Below, piece by piece: positions 1 through 6,706 of a DNA stretch of 10,057 nucleotides; within the stretch, counting starts at the first letter, position 1; each line of letters starts with the position of its first letter. The translations under genes and the position numbers were made by a program. The notes under the pieces are model-generated. The model had not been told where the DNA came from and did no database searches. It saw nothing but the letters and a program-made list of their open reading frames with translations. The DNA comes from UMGS973 sp045599945. Lineage in GTDB: Bacteria; Bacillota; Clostridia; Peptostreptococcales; Anaerovoracaceae. The stretch covers positions 1 through 10,057 of the forward strand of contig JAZRWY010000064.1 in the NCBI GenBank assembly GCA_045599945.1, in the 5' to 3' direction.

Positions 1-64
1 CTCTGTAGGACTTTGAAATGTATACGTGCTCTGCATTCTTTGTCTTGGATAATGTAACTCTCAT
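1..64 (-). CDS. Transposase N-terminus, IS1634-like (partial, runs off the left edge)
   Basis: Reading the minus strand from the ATG at 64-62 gives 21 codons open to the window edge, beginning MRVTLSKTKNAEHVYISK. The opening style (MRxTxSKSKNA then a short beta strand YISKSYR) is what I know from the N-termini of IS1634-family DDE transposases. A good ribosome site (GGAGGT, minus strand, 77-72) lies seven bases before the start, and a perfect TATAAT box sits upstream. The catalytic domain is outside the window, so the family call rests on a short stretch and on the context: next to it a gene is cut off just before its end. It could instead be another small protein with a similar start. Nothing says whether the element is intact. 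Confidence 0.55.
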   Translation of the reverse strand, partial: MRVTLSKTKNAEHVYISKSYR

Positions 65-83
65 GATATGTACCTCCACTGAT

Positions 84-112
84 ATTATACCATAAATACT
101 ACACAAATGCTA
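84..112 (-). promoter_or_regulatory. Promoter of the transposase gene
   Basis: On the minus strand a perfect TATAAT (89-84) stands before the ribosome site at 77-72. The hexamer 17 bases further upstream is TAGCAT (112-107), a poor -35 match, so the promoter is judged mainly on its -10 box. The RNA leader would be very short. Confidence 0.45.
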
Positions 113-135
113 CAAATATTTGAACAAAATTTGAC

Positions 136-162
136 AAAAAAACACAGGCATTTCAAGGCCTG
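136..162 (-). terminator. Terminator facing the transposase
   Basis: On the minus strand CAGGC (162-158) pairs with GCCTG (149-145) around an eight-base loop, followed by TG and seven T (142-136). It lies between the presumed element end and the transposase promoter. There it could stop RNA entering from neighbouring DNA, a common way for insertion sequences to limit transposase made from outside. The five-pair stem is short, so strength is uncertain. Confidence 0.45.
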
Positions 163-199
163 CAGCGATTTTTCCTCTATTTAACTGTCAAACTCCCGA

Positions 200-268
200 G
201 TTGATACCATCCAGGTAGCAAAGGGCGCAGCAGTTAACACAGGAGACGTTCTTGCAACTATCAAATAA
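200..268 (+). pseudogene. 3' remnant of a biotinyl carrier (biotin carboxyl carrier) gene
   Basis: Frame 200-268 reads VDTIQVAKGAAV and then NTGDVLATIK before TAA at 266-268. This is the closing beta hairpin of a biotinyl/lipoyl carrier domain: a hydrophobic strand, a KGxxVNTGD turn and a final VLATIK strand. Such endings are typical of the biotin carrier subunits of sodium-pumping decarboxylases (oxaloacetate, methylmalonyl-CoA or glutaconyl-CoA) and of transcarboxylase. The biotinylated lysine motif (AMKM) would lie about 35 residues upstream and is missing. Going upstream, the frame loses similarity at about base 200 and stops at TAA 182-184, consistent with insertion of the neighbouring element. 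A terminator follows at 335-367, so this was probably the last gene of its operon. Which enzyme it served cannot be told from here. Confidence 0.6.
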
Positions 269-334
269 TTCAAAGAAAAGGAAAATATAACTATAGAGAT
301 TATTAAATAAAAAATCACAAAATTGCAAACCACC

Positions 335-367
335 AAAAGGACCCACGCACCAACCGGGTCCTTTTTT
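335..367 (+). terminator. Intrinsic terminator after the biotin carrier remnant
   Basis: AAAAGGACCC (335-344) pairs perfectly with GGGTCCTTTT (356-365) around an 11-base loop, and the run of T continues to 367. The A-rich left arm could also make it work on the minus strand. Only three bases part it from the -35 box of the next operon. Confidence 0.88.
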
Positions 368-370
368 ATT

Positions 371-399
371 TTGACTAAAGGCATAAAAAAAGATATAAT
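371..399 (+). promoter_or_regulatory. Promoter of the coaX-dusB-tagO-surE operon
   Basis: TTGACT (371-376) and a perfect TATAAT (394-399) are 17 bases apart, an almost ideal sigma-A promoter. RNA would start near 406, which rules out the upstream in-frame ATG at 405 as the coaX start. Confidence 0.85.
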
Positions 400-458
400 G
401 TAAGATGGCTTGTACTATGAGCAAGACTAAACAGCAGAGCAAAAGGAGAAAACAAACC

Positions 459-1280
459 ATGCTACTGGCATTTGACGTTGGAAACAGTAATATTGTACTG
501 GGAGTTTTCAAAGAGGGAAAACTCATCACGAACTGGAGAATTGAAACAGACAACAATAAGAGTGCAGATGAATACGGAATGATAATCAACCAGCTGTTCG
601 CATACGAAGGTCTGGAGATTAATCAGGTTGAGGATGTCATCATCTCCACCGTTGTACCATCCATTCTCTATACACTGCAGCATCTGTCACAGAAATACTT
701 CAAAAAGAGAGCAATTGTCATCGAGCCCGGCATTAAGACAGGGCTGATCATCAAGTATGACAACCCGAAACAGGTTGGCGCTGACAGAATTGTTAATGCA
801 GTTGCAGCACTTGCAAAATATGACGGACCCCTTATTATCATTGACCTTGGAACAGCAACCACCTTCTGTGGTGTCACTGAAAAAGGAGAATATCTTGGCG
901 GAACCATTGCACCGGGACTTAAGATTTCATCAGAAGCACTGTTTGAAAAGACAGCGAAGCTTCCGAAAGTAGAACTGGAAGATCCGGGTCATGCAATCTG
1001 CAGAAATACCATCGAGAGCATTCAGTCAGGTCTGGTATATGGCCACATCGGAATGGTTGAACTGGTAGTTAAAAAGATGAAAACAGAACTCAAGGAATAT
1101 ACAGGAGTAGAAAAGGAGCCGACAGTCATTGCGACAGGCGGCCTTGCATCTCTCATTGCGCAGGGAACAAACTGCATCGATTATGTGGATAAGCTCCTGA
1201 CACTGGAAGGCCTTGAAATCATATATGGAAAGAACAGAAGAGCGAATGGAAAAAAGAAAAACGACTGCGACAATCGGTAG
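459..1280 (+). CDS. coaX: Type III pantothenate kinase
   Basis: Catalyses ATP-dependent phosphorylation of pantothenate, the first step of coenzyme A synthesis, in the cytoplasm. Type III kinases belong to the ASKHA fold, usually need a monovalent cation and are not inhibited by CoA. The 273-residue product shows the N-terminal phosphate loop DVGNSN (D6), the pantothenate-site segment DNPKQVGADR (101-110, with probable catalytic D109), IDLGTATTF (128-136) and the C-terminal ATGGLA (225-230). The ATG at 459 was chosen over the ATG at 405: AAGGAG lies before it, the family begins with MLLxFDVGN, and the transcript probably starts near 406. The protein is slightly longer than usual (about 255-260) because a basic tail, after the normal end IIYGKN, reads into the start of dusB. 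It is the first gene of the operon. Confidence 0.95.
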   Translation: MLLAFDVGNSNIVLGVFKEGKLITNWRIETDNNKSADEYGMIINQLFAYEGLEINQVEDVIISTVVPSILYTLQHLSQKYFKKRAIVIEPGIKTGLIIKYDNPKQVGADRIVNAVAALAKYDGPLIIIDLGTATTFCGVTEKGEYLGGTIAPGLKISSEALFEKTAKLPKVELEDPGHAICRNTIESIQSGLVYGHIGMVELVVKKMKTELKEYTGVEKEPTVIATGGLASLIAQGTNCIDYVDKLLTLEGLEIIYGKNRRANGKKKNDCDNR

Positions 1281-2223
1281 TTTCAGGCCGGAGATTCCAT
1301 TTGTACTGGCACCGCTTGCAGGCATATCGGATGCACCCATGAGGAGAATATGTTCTGACCTTGGCGCATCCCTTACATATACCGAAATGATCAGCGGAAA
1401 GGGACTCATGTATGGAGACAGAAATACGGAAAAGCTTCTCCATGTATATGAAGATGAAGGTCCTGTAGCAGTACAGATATTCGGAAGTGACACCGATGTA
1501 ATATCTTTCGCAGCCGAAAAGCTTTCTGACAGAAATTTTGCGGTGTTTGATCTCAACATGGGATGCCCGGTTCCCAAGGTGGTAAAGAACGGAGAAGGTT
1601 CCGCGCTGCTAAGAGATCCGGAACTGGCAGGGAGAATTGTTGAGGCTGCAGTCAGAGCTGCAGGGAAACCTGTCACAGCCAAAATCCGTATTGGCTGGGA
1701 CGATGCATCCATCAATGCTGTTGAAGTGGCAAAGATTCTGGAGCAGGCCGGAGCATCTGCCATTGCAGTCCACGGCAGAACCAGAGAGCAGTTCTACCAG
1801 GGAAGGGCGGACTGGTCCATGATCCGCAAGGTGAAGGAATCCATCGGTATTCCGGTGATTGGAAACGGAGACGTGTTTTCTGCGGACGATGCCTTTCGCA
1901 TGATGGAAGAAACCGGATGTGACATGGTCATGATTGCCCGGGGAGCCCTGGGAAACCCATGGATTTTCCGGGAACTGAAGGCAAGATGGGAAGGAAGAGA
2001 AATCCCCGAGCCGGCAGGGAAAGAAGAAAAATCTGAAATTCTGCTCAGGCATTTTAACGACCTGATGGAAATCAAGGGAGCGTATGCTGCAGTCAGAGAA
2101 ATGAGAAAATTTGTCGGCTGGTACATTAAAGGAATGCCGGGTGCAGCAGGATTCAGGAGAGAAATCAATCAGATTACGGATCCATCAGCGCTTGAAGAAA
2201 AAATAAGGAGTTTAGCATTATGA
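1246..2223 (+). CDS. dusB: tRNA-dihydrouridine synthase (DusB family)
   Basis: FMN-dependent enzyme that reduces specific uridines in tRNA to dihydrouridine with NADPH. The product (325 residues from this start) has a TIM-barrel N-domain: APLAGISD (22-29), VQIFGSD, NMGCPVPKVVKNGEG with the catalytic cysteine C107, AKIRIGW (K145), VHGRTREQFYQG (H176), the FMN phosphate site IGNGD (205-209) and ARGALGNPW (231-239). A helical tRNA-binding C-domain follows, including KGMPGAAGFR. The start is uncertain: ATG 1246 has only a weak AGAAGAG before it, ATG 1225 has a GGAAGG 14 bases upstream, and TTG 1213 is also in frame. All overlap the 3' end of coaX, which suggests coupled translation. The DusB subgroup is the usual Dus type in Clostridia. 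Confidence 0.93.
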   Translation: MEKRKTTATIGSFRPEIPFVLAPLAGISDAPMRRICSDLGASLTYTEMISGKGLMYGDRNTEKLLHVYEDEGPVAVQIFGSDTDVISFAAEKLSDRNFAVFDLNMGCPVPKVVKNGEGSALLRDPELAGRIVEAAVRAAGKPVTAKIRIGWDDASINAVEVAKILEQAGASAIAVHGRTREQFYQGRADWSMIRKVKESIGIPVIGNGDVFSADDAFRMMEETGCDMVMIARGALGNPWIFRELKARWEGREIPEPAGKEEKSEILLRHFNDLMEIKGAYAAVREMRKFVGWYIKGMPGAAGFRREINQITDPSALEEKIRSLAL

Positions 2224-3293
2224 CATTCTGGAAAGTATGTCTGGTATCTTTTCTGGTTACGCTGGCAGTAACGCCGCTGGCCATAAAGATCGCCCCGAAG
2301 ATAGGCGGAATAGATATTCCGAAGGACAACAGAAGAGTGCACACAAAGCCTGTCCCAAGAGTCGGAGGCATTGCAATCTATTGCGGTGTTGTTGCAGCGG
2401 TATTGCTGTTCATGCCCCATTCAATGAAAATATTGGGAATCCTCATTGGCGGAACTATCATCTTTGTGCTGGGACTCATTGATGATCTGAAGGCCCTGCC
2501 TGCAGCCGTAAAACTGCTGGGGCAGATTGCCGCAGCCTCTGTGGTATTCGGTTTTGGCATCCGGATTGAGTTTTTAAGCATATTTTCATTTGACAAATTT
2601 GACATGAATGTTGTGATTGCATACCTATGCACACTGATCTGGTTCATCGCCATCACAAACACCATCAACCTGATTGACGGCATGGACGGACTGGCGGCAG
2701 GCGTCGTTGCCATTGCATCATGCTGCATCGCCTATGTAGCATATATTCATGGAACCTATCATCAGGTGCTGCCGATGATGGCAGTTGCAGCAGCATGCCT
2801 TGGATTTCTTCCGTGGAACTTCTATCCGGCAAAGACCTTCATGGGTGACTGCGGTTCACAGTTCCTCGGATTCATGATCGGTGCATTCAGTATACTGGGA
2901 CTGGTAAAGTCCGCTACGGTAGTTGCACTTCTTGTGCCGCTGCTTGTTCTGGGACTTCCGCTGTTTGATACCAGCTATGCAATTATCCGGAGACTGATCC
3001 GGAAACAGAGTATCATGGAAGCAGACAAGGAGCATATCCATCACAGTTTCCTCAAGAGCGGAATGGGACAGAGAAGAAGTGTATTGTGCATGTATGGAAT
3101 CTGCGCCATCATGGGAATTGCAGCAGTTCTGCTTTCCAGGCAGCTTTATCTTGAAGGGCTGGGACTGTTCCTGATAGCGCTCGGATACATTTATGTAATC
3201 ATTACGGACAGAAACCACATGATGCCGACCATCTTAGAAGAAATCATTGAGGATGCGCAGGATGCGCTCCATCCGGACAGAAACAGGGATTAA
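2220..3293 (+). CDS. tagO: Undecaprenyl-phosphate N-acetylhexosamine-1-phosphate transferase (TagO/WecA-like)
   Basis: Membrane enzyme of the polyprenyl-phosphate sugar-1-phosphate transferase family. It moves GlcNAc-1-phosphate (or a related sugar) from its UDP form onto undecaprenyl phosphate, the first step in making teichoic acids or other wall polysaccharides. The 357 residues form about ten hydrophobic segments. Family motifs are all present: RRVHTKPVPRVGG (38-50), the Mg-binding pair D88-D89 in GLIDDLKALP, NTINLIDGMDGLAAG (147-161, D153 and D156), FMGDCGS (207-213, D210) and the loop HIHHSF (272-277), which marks the TagO/WecA branch rather than MraY. The start ATG overlaps the dusB stop in ATGA (2220-2223), with AAGGAG nine bases before it. 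No other teichoic acid genes are in the window, so the final polymer is unknown. Confidence 0.92.
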   Translation: MTFWKVCLVSFLVTLAVTPLAIKIAPKIGGIDIPKDNRRVHTKPVPRVGGIAIYCGVVAAVLLFMPHSMKILGILIGGTIIFVLGLIDDLKALPAAVKLLGQIAAASVVFGFGIRIEFLSIFSFDKFDMNVVIAYLCTLIWFIAITNTINLIDGMDGLAAGVVAIASCCIAYVAYIHGTYHQVLPMMAVAAACLGFLPWNFYPAKTFMGDCGSQFLGFMIGAFSILGLVKSATVVALLVPLLVLGLPLFDTSYAIIRRLIRKQSIMEADKEHIHHSFLKSGMGQRRSVLCMYGICAIMGIAAVLLSRQLYLEGLGLFLIALGYIYVIITDRNHMMPTILEEIIEDAQDALHPDRNRD

Positions 3294-3295
3294 TC

Positions 3296-4081
3296 ATGAA
3301 CATACTAATATCAAATGACGACGGAATAGGAGCTGTTGGAATCAGGAGACTTGCAGAGGCGCTTTCTGAGGTGGCAGATATATATGTCTGTGCACCGGAA
3401 GGAGAAAGAAGCTGCGCCAGCCACAGCATTCATCTTCATGAGCCGCTGGCTGTGAAGGGAGTTCCCTTTGACCATGCGAAACTGGCGCTGGCATGTACAG
3501 GAACGCCGGTGGACTGCGCCAGAATGGGAATCAAGGTATTCAGGGATCTGGGCATCGAAATGGATCTGATGTTTTCGGGCATCAATCTGGGACCCAATAT
3601 CGGAATCGATACCATCTATTCCGGAACGGTAGGAGCAGCGGTAGAGGCAAGCATTCTCGGAATTCCATCCGTTGCCATCTCTGTGACCAGCCACGATGCG
3701 ACGCATTTTGATTATGCCTGCAGTCTGGCAAAGGGATGTGTAAAATATGCAGCAGATAAAATCCGCACGGATACACCCATCAATATCAATGTACCGGACC
3801 TTCCGGCAGAAGAAATCAGAGGCGTAAGATATGCAAGCCTCGGACAGATTGATTATGTGCCGTGGTTCATCTGCATGGATGGAGAAGAAGGAAACCCGGA
3901 CAATATTGACCTGATATACCGGTACGGCGGAGATCCATACATACCGCCGCAGGATGAAAATACAGATGTCATTCTGTCAAGAAACGGCTATGCGACAATC
4001 TCACCGCTGACATACAAGATGAATGCCGATGAAAAGACAGAAGAAATCAGGAATTGGAGAATGGAAAGAGATGTTGAATAA
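3296..4081 (+). CDS. surE: 5'/3'-nucleotidase SurE
   Basis: Metal-dependent phosphatase that removes phosphate from nucleoside 5'- and 3'-monophosphates, and in some species short polyphosphate. It is regarded as a stationary-phase or housekeeping nucleotidase. The product (261 residues, normal for the family) starts with MNILISNDDG, which carries metal ligands D8 and D9. It continues with ERSCASHSI (S39) and SGINLGPN (N97), completing the D-D-S-N metal site, and TIYSGTVGAAVEA (106-118), as in all SurE proteins. It starts two bases after the previous stop with an AGGGA site, and its end overlaps the next gene by 11 bases. The last 20 residues, with many charged residues, are poorly conserved in the family. 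Confidence 0.95.
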   Translation: MNILISNDDGIGAVGIRRLAEALSEVADIYVCAPEGERSCASHSIHLHEPLAVKGVPFDHAKLALACTGTPVDCARMGIKVFRDLGIEMDLMFSGINLGPNIGIDTIYSGTVGAAVEASILGIPSVAISVTSHDATHFDYACSLAKGCVKYAADKIRTDTPININVPDLPAEEIRGVRYASLGQIDYVPWFICMDGEEGNPDNIDLIYRYGGDPYIPPQDENTDVILSRNGYATISPLTYKMNADEKTEEIRNWRMERDVE

Positions 4082-4613
4082 AGATAAAGCAATGCTGATT
4101 GTCATTGACCTGCAGGAAAAGCTGATTCCGGCCATGGAAAGCCCTGAAGAGATCATCGATGTATCGGCGAAACTGATCCGCGGCATTTGTGCACTGAATG
4201 TTCCAAAGATGATCAGCACCCAGTATGTGAAAGGACTGGGAGAAACAGAAGCCGAAATCATTGAGGCTTTTGGAGAGGATTATCATCCGGTGGACAAAAG
4301 GACTTTCAGTGTAATGAAATGCGAGGAGTTCAGAGAGAAATTCCTTGCTCTTGAAAAAGAACAGATCATCGTCTGCGGCACAGAGGCGCATATCTGTGTA
4401 CAGCAGTCTGTTCTGGAACTGAGAGAGATGGGATACGAGGTCTATGTGCCTTGTGACTGCATCATGTCAAGAAAGAGATCAGACAAGGAAACTGCAATAG
4501 CAAGAATGAGACAGGCAGGAGCTGTTATGACAACCTATGAATCACTGCTTTATGAACTGCTGGTGGATTCAAGAGCTCCGGAATTCAAAGCCATCACCAA
4601 CATAGTAAAGTAG
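4071..4613 (+). CDS. Isochorismatase-family cysteine hydrolase
   Basis: Cytoplasmic alpha/beta hydrolase of the isochorismatase/nicotinamidase superfamily. The 180-residue product has the superfamily triad: D13 in VIDLQEKL, K76 in VDKRTFS and C109 in GTEAHICVQQS. Length and layout (LIPAM after the first strand, no lid insertions) resemble the YcaC-like stand-alone hydrolases, whose substrates are mostly unknown. The metal-binding histidines expected of a nicotinamidase are not evident, so nicotinamide is not a safe guess. The ATG at 4071 was chosen because GGAGA lies ten bases upstream and the protein start matches the family; an in-frame ATG at 4023 would lie deep inside surE. It overlaps surE by 11 bases, which suggests translational coupling. 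Confidence 0.87.
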   Translation: MLNKDKAMLIVIDLQEKLIPAMESPEEIIDVSAKLIRGICALNVPKMISTQYVKGLGETEAEIIEAFGEDYHPVDKRTFSVMKCEEFREKFLALEKEQIIVCGTEAHICVQQSVLELREMGYEVYVPCDCIMSRKRSDKETAIARMRQAGAVMTTYESLLYELLVDSRAPEFKAITNIVK

Positions 4614-4623
4614 GCGGATTAAT

Positions 4624-5574
4624 TTGTATATATTTAAAAACAGAATTTCAATTGAAAGCAGGGAGGAACTTCAGGAGTATCTGGATGGATATGAATATGA
4701 AACATCCGGGCTCAGCTTTTCCGGACTGTACATGTGGAGGGAGTCCAATCAGTTCTCTTACCAGAGAATTGGAGAATACATGTGCATTTCAGCCATATCC
4801 CATCTGGAAGTAGGGGAGGACCTTCATTTCATGTTTCCGCCCCTTACAAGGACAGGGACATATGAGAAAGAAAAACTGAGGGAGACCATTCTTGAGGCAG
4901 AGAGAATGTTCCAGGAAAAAGGTGCAGATTTCAGCATGCGCCTGATACCCGGACACATGCTCGAGATCATCGGACAGGCAGTTCCGGAGATGAAATTTCT
5001 GGATGACCGGCCGAATTATGATTACATCTATGACAGATATCTTCTGCAGGAACTGAAAGGGAAAAAGTATCACGCAAAGAAGAATTATGTCAATTCCTTC
5101 AAAAAGAATCATGAATATGTCTATGAATCGATTACATCTTCCATGGCGGAAGAAATCATGGAATACATCCGCTGGTTTGCAAGCAGAAAAGATCTTTCCG
5201 TGCATGAAATGGAACTTCTGAAAATGGAAGAAGAGGCCATGCAAGATGTCTTTGAAAACTTTGAGACGGCCGGATATATCGGAGGTGTCATCCGGATTGA
5301 CGGAAAGATTGAAGCGCTTTCAGCAGGAGGACGTCTGGGCAGGAATTCCTTTGTTCAGCATATTGAAAAAGCCAATACGGATTTCAGAGGGCTTTACCCG
5401 GTCATCATGAATGAACTGATCCGGACCTTGCCGGAGGATATTCTTTTCTTCAATCGGGAAGAGGACATGGACATGGAGAATCTGCGGAAGGCAAAACTGT
5501 CTTACCATCCGTTAAAACTTCTGGATAAATACATTGGAATCATGAAGAAACAAAAAGAAGCTGACTGCATCTGA
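4624..5574 (+). CDS. DUF2156 protein, phosphatidylglycerol lysyltransferase C-domain-like
   Basis: The 316-residue product resembles the DUF2156 family, which shares the tandem GNAT-like fold of the catalytic domain of MprF lysyl-phosphatidylglycerol synthases but lacks the membrane flippase part. Typical sequence is visible: FSGLYMWR (32-39), KKYHAKKNYVNSF (146-158, the basic helix before the second domain), and near the end FNREEDMDMENLRKAKLSYHP. No signal peptide or membrane segment is seen, so it is cytosolic. The family may transfer an aminoacyl or acyl group, but function is unproven. The start is TTG at 4624, with AGGCGG six bases upstream; the next in-frame ATG would remove the conserved FSGLYMWR region. 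It is last in the operon, ten bases after the previous gene. Confidence 0.82.
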   Translation: MYIFKNRISIESREELQEYLDGYEYETSGLSFSGLYMWRESNQFSYQRIGEYMCISAISHLEVGEDLHFMFPPLTRTGTYEKEKLRETILEAERMFQEKGADFSMRLIPGHMLEIIGQAVPEMKFLDDRPNYDYIYDRYLLQELKGKKYHAKKNYVNSFKKNHEYVYESITSSMAEEIMEYIRWFASRKDLSVHEMELLKMEEEAMQDVFENFETAGYIGGVIRIDGKIEALSAGGRLGRNSFVQHIEKANTDFRGLYPVIMNELIRTLPEDILFFNREEDMDMENLRKAKLSYHPLKLLDKYIGIMKKQKEADCI

Positions 5575-5598
5575 GAAATCAGGTGTAGACAGCTTTTT
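5555..5598. terminator. Bidirectional terminator shared by two convergent genes
   Basis: Bases 5555-5574 pair with 5579-5598 in a 20-pair stem with one A-A mismatch (5564/5589) and a few G-T pairs, capped by GAAA (5575-5578). On the plus strand the right arm ends in TTTTT (5594-5598); on the minus strand the arm ends in TTCTTTTT. Both TGA stop codons (5572-5574 plus, 5581-5579 minus) lie in the top of the stem, so the two genes end inside their shared terminator. Confidence 0.8.
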
Positions 5599-6547
5599 CT
5601 GCATATTCTACCAGTTTCATGGCAAGCGCATTTGCATTTTCGTAGCATACGTTTCTGTCCTGTGCCAGAATCAGGAATCCTTCGACAGTGCCTTCCATTT
5701 CAAAAGGAAGCTGCTCCAGATCGGCAAGAACCAGATTTTCCGCATGGGTGAGCGGAAGAGTGATGGAAAAGGAGCGGTCGGAAGAACGGAAATCCATGTC
5801 CGGAATCCCATAAAACCGTGCGTCCATGCATTCTTTTCTCTGCCTTCCTGTGATTGTCAGAGACTTTTTTCGGAGTTCTATCCGGTCTGCAATCAGTCCG
5901 CCCAGAGGAAATCCGTTGCGGAAGATGTAGGAATGCAGATTGCACCGGTCAAGAATCCTGACCAGTCGGGAAAGCTGAACGATGTCATCGTGGTTATGGA
6001 GAAGAATGGCATCCCGCAGACGTTCGTCCTTTTCTCCTGCATAGATGTAATAGAGCTCAATGCTTTCCTTTCCGGAAATCGCATCCAGCCGATGCTCCCA
6101 AAGGCCTAGGAAGTCCTCCACGGTCTTCTGCTTCAGATTTGGAAGCATTTTTTTGAGCGGTGAGTGGCTGCGGATTACCTGATACAAATCCAGATTGTAT
6201 GGCAGAGGACGGTTTAAATGCACCTTTGCTTTCCTGCATCTGGTTTCCATGAATGGAAGATCGAAGTTCTTTCCGTTAAAGGTAATGACCATGTCAAGCG
6301 CTGCAAGATCTTCCAAGAACTCTCTCAGAAGAAGCGGCTCTTCAGAGGGATCGTCTGCCAGAAGCTGTGAGACCCGGATGCAGTTTCCGTCCGGGACAGC
6401 AAGTCCTGTCAGAATAGCTTTGCATTTTTCTGGAGAAAGACCTGTTGTTTCGATATCGAAGAAGCCAATCTTCAGATCGCCAAAGTATTTCCGGAAGATT
6501 TCGGATGCGTATGGTGTATGTTCTAATGTTTCTGTATATCTGTTCAT
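5579..6547 (-). CDS. YprB-type RNase H-like DEDD exonuclease domain protein
   Basis: Predicted 3'-5' nuclease of the YprB ribonuclease H-like family (RNase_H_2). From the ATG at 6547 the product is 322 residues. It shows FFDIETTGLS (29-38, D31 and E33), ITFNGKNFDLPF (88-99, D96), NLDLYQ (118-123) and LLHNHDDI (182-189), where H184 with D188 gives the HxxxD closing motif of DEDDh enzymes. All metal-binding acids are therefore present. The roughly 120 residues after the nuclease domain are not recognised. A TTG at 6562 is an alternative start but lies in the arm of a hairpin. Neither start has a recognisable ribosome site. The gene stands alone, divergent from the Nudix gene and convergent with the DUF2156 gene. 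The natural substrate is unknown. Confidence 0.85.
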   Translation of the reverse strand: MNRYTETLEHTPYASEIFRKYFGDLKIGFFDIETTGLSPEKCKAILTGLAVPDGNCIRVSQLLADDPSEEPLLLREFLEDLAALDMVITFNGKNFDLPFMETRCRKAKVHLNRPLPYNLDLYQVIRSHSPLKKMLPNLKQKTVEDFLGLWEHRLDAISGKESIELYYIYAGEKDERLRDAILLHNHDDIVQLSRLVRILDRCNLHSYIFRNGFPLGGLIADRIELRKKSLTITGRQRKECMDARFYGIPDMDFRSSDRSFSITLPLTHAENLVLADLEQLPFEMEGTVEGFLILAQDRNVCYENANALAMKLVEYAEKAVYT

Positions 6548-6559
6548 TCTGCGTAAAAT

Positions 6560-6591
6560 CAAAGTAGATTGCTAGGGGGCAATCTACTTTG
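6560..6591 (-). promoter_or_regulatory. Perfect 13-pair hairpin in the yprB leader
   Basis: CAAAGTAGATTGC (6560-6572) and its exact complement (6579-6591) flank a six-base loop, CCCCTA on the yprB strand. The RNA arm ends 12 bases before the yprB ATG and is followed by ATTTTA. It may be an attenuator, an RNA stabiliser or a protein-binding site; the following U run is too weak for a confident terminator. Confidence 0.55.
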
Positions 6592-6625
6592 GCTCAAAAG
6601 GGGTATTGGGATTAGAGATTAATGA

Positions 6626-6644
6626 GGTTATCAGGGGGATAACC
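6626..6644 (-). promoter_or_regulatory. Second leader hairpin with CCCCT loop
   Basis: GGTTATC (6626-6632) pairs with GATAACC (6638-6644); on the yprB strand the loop is CCCCT, nearly the same as in the hairpin at 6560-6591. It would form at the very 5' end of the yprB RNA if transcription starts near 6646. Confidence 0.45.
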
Positions 6645-6652
6645 ACGCCTTT

Positions 6653-6681
6653 ATTATATATAAAGAAGGGAGGAAAGGCAA
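6653..6681 (-). promoter_or_regulatory. Promoter of the yprB-like gene
   Basis: On the minus strand TTGCCT (6681-6676) and TATAAT (6658-6653) are 17 bases apart. RNA would start near 6646 and carry a leader of about 100 bases with two hairpins before the ATG at 6547. Confidence 0.6.
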
Positions 6682-6706
6682 GCAAAATATTATTTTTAAC
6701 AACTTT

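Larger units (their letters stand above)
1..199 (-). mobile_element. Probable end of an IS1634-like insertion sequence
   Basis: The partial transposase, its promoter and a terminator facing it fill bases 1 to about 190. At about 200 a plus-strand frame begins that has the C-terminus of a biotinyl carrier domain, and upstream of this the frame gives no carrier-like residues and hits TAA at 182-184. The element boundary is therefore inferred to fall near 185-202, around CTGTCAAACTCCCGAG. The other end, the terminal inverted repeat and the target duplication are outside the window, so the exact end is a guess. Confidence 0.45.

Noticed and set aside
131..136. A perfect TTGACA on the plus strand as a -35 box
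   Set aside because: No -10 box is found 15-20 bases downstream; the sequence there is the terminator stem.
405..458. An upstream in-frame ATG giving coaX 18 more basic residues
   Set aside because: The predicted RNA start is near 406, there is no ribosome site before 405, and the family begins at the MLLAFDVGN start at 459.
181..589. Hydrophobic minus-strand frames that could look like small membrane proteins
   Set aside because: They cross the terminator, the promoter and the start of coaX, have no ribosome site, and their hydrophobicity comes from A/T-rich noncoding DNA read backward.
1026..1763. Minus-strand open frame of 245 codons
   Set aside because: Antisense to coaX and dusB, both of which carry full catalytic motifs.
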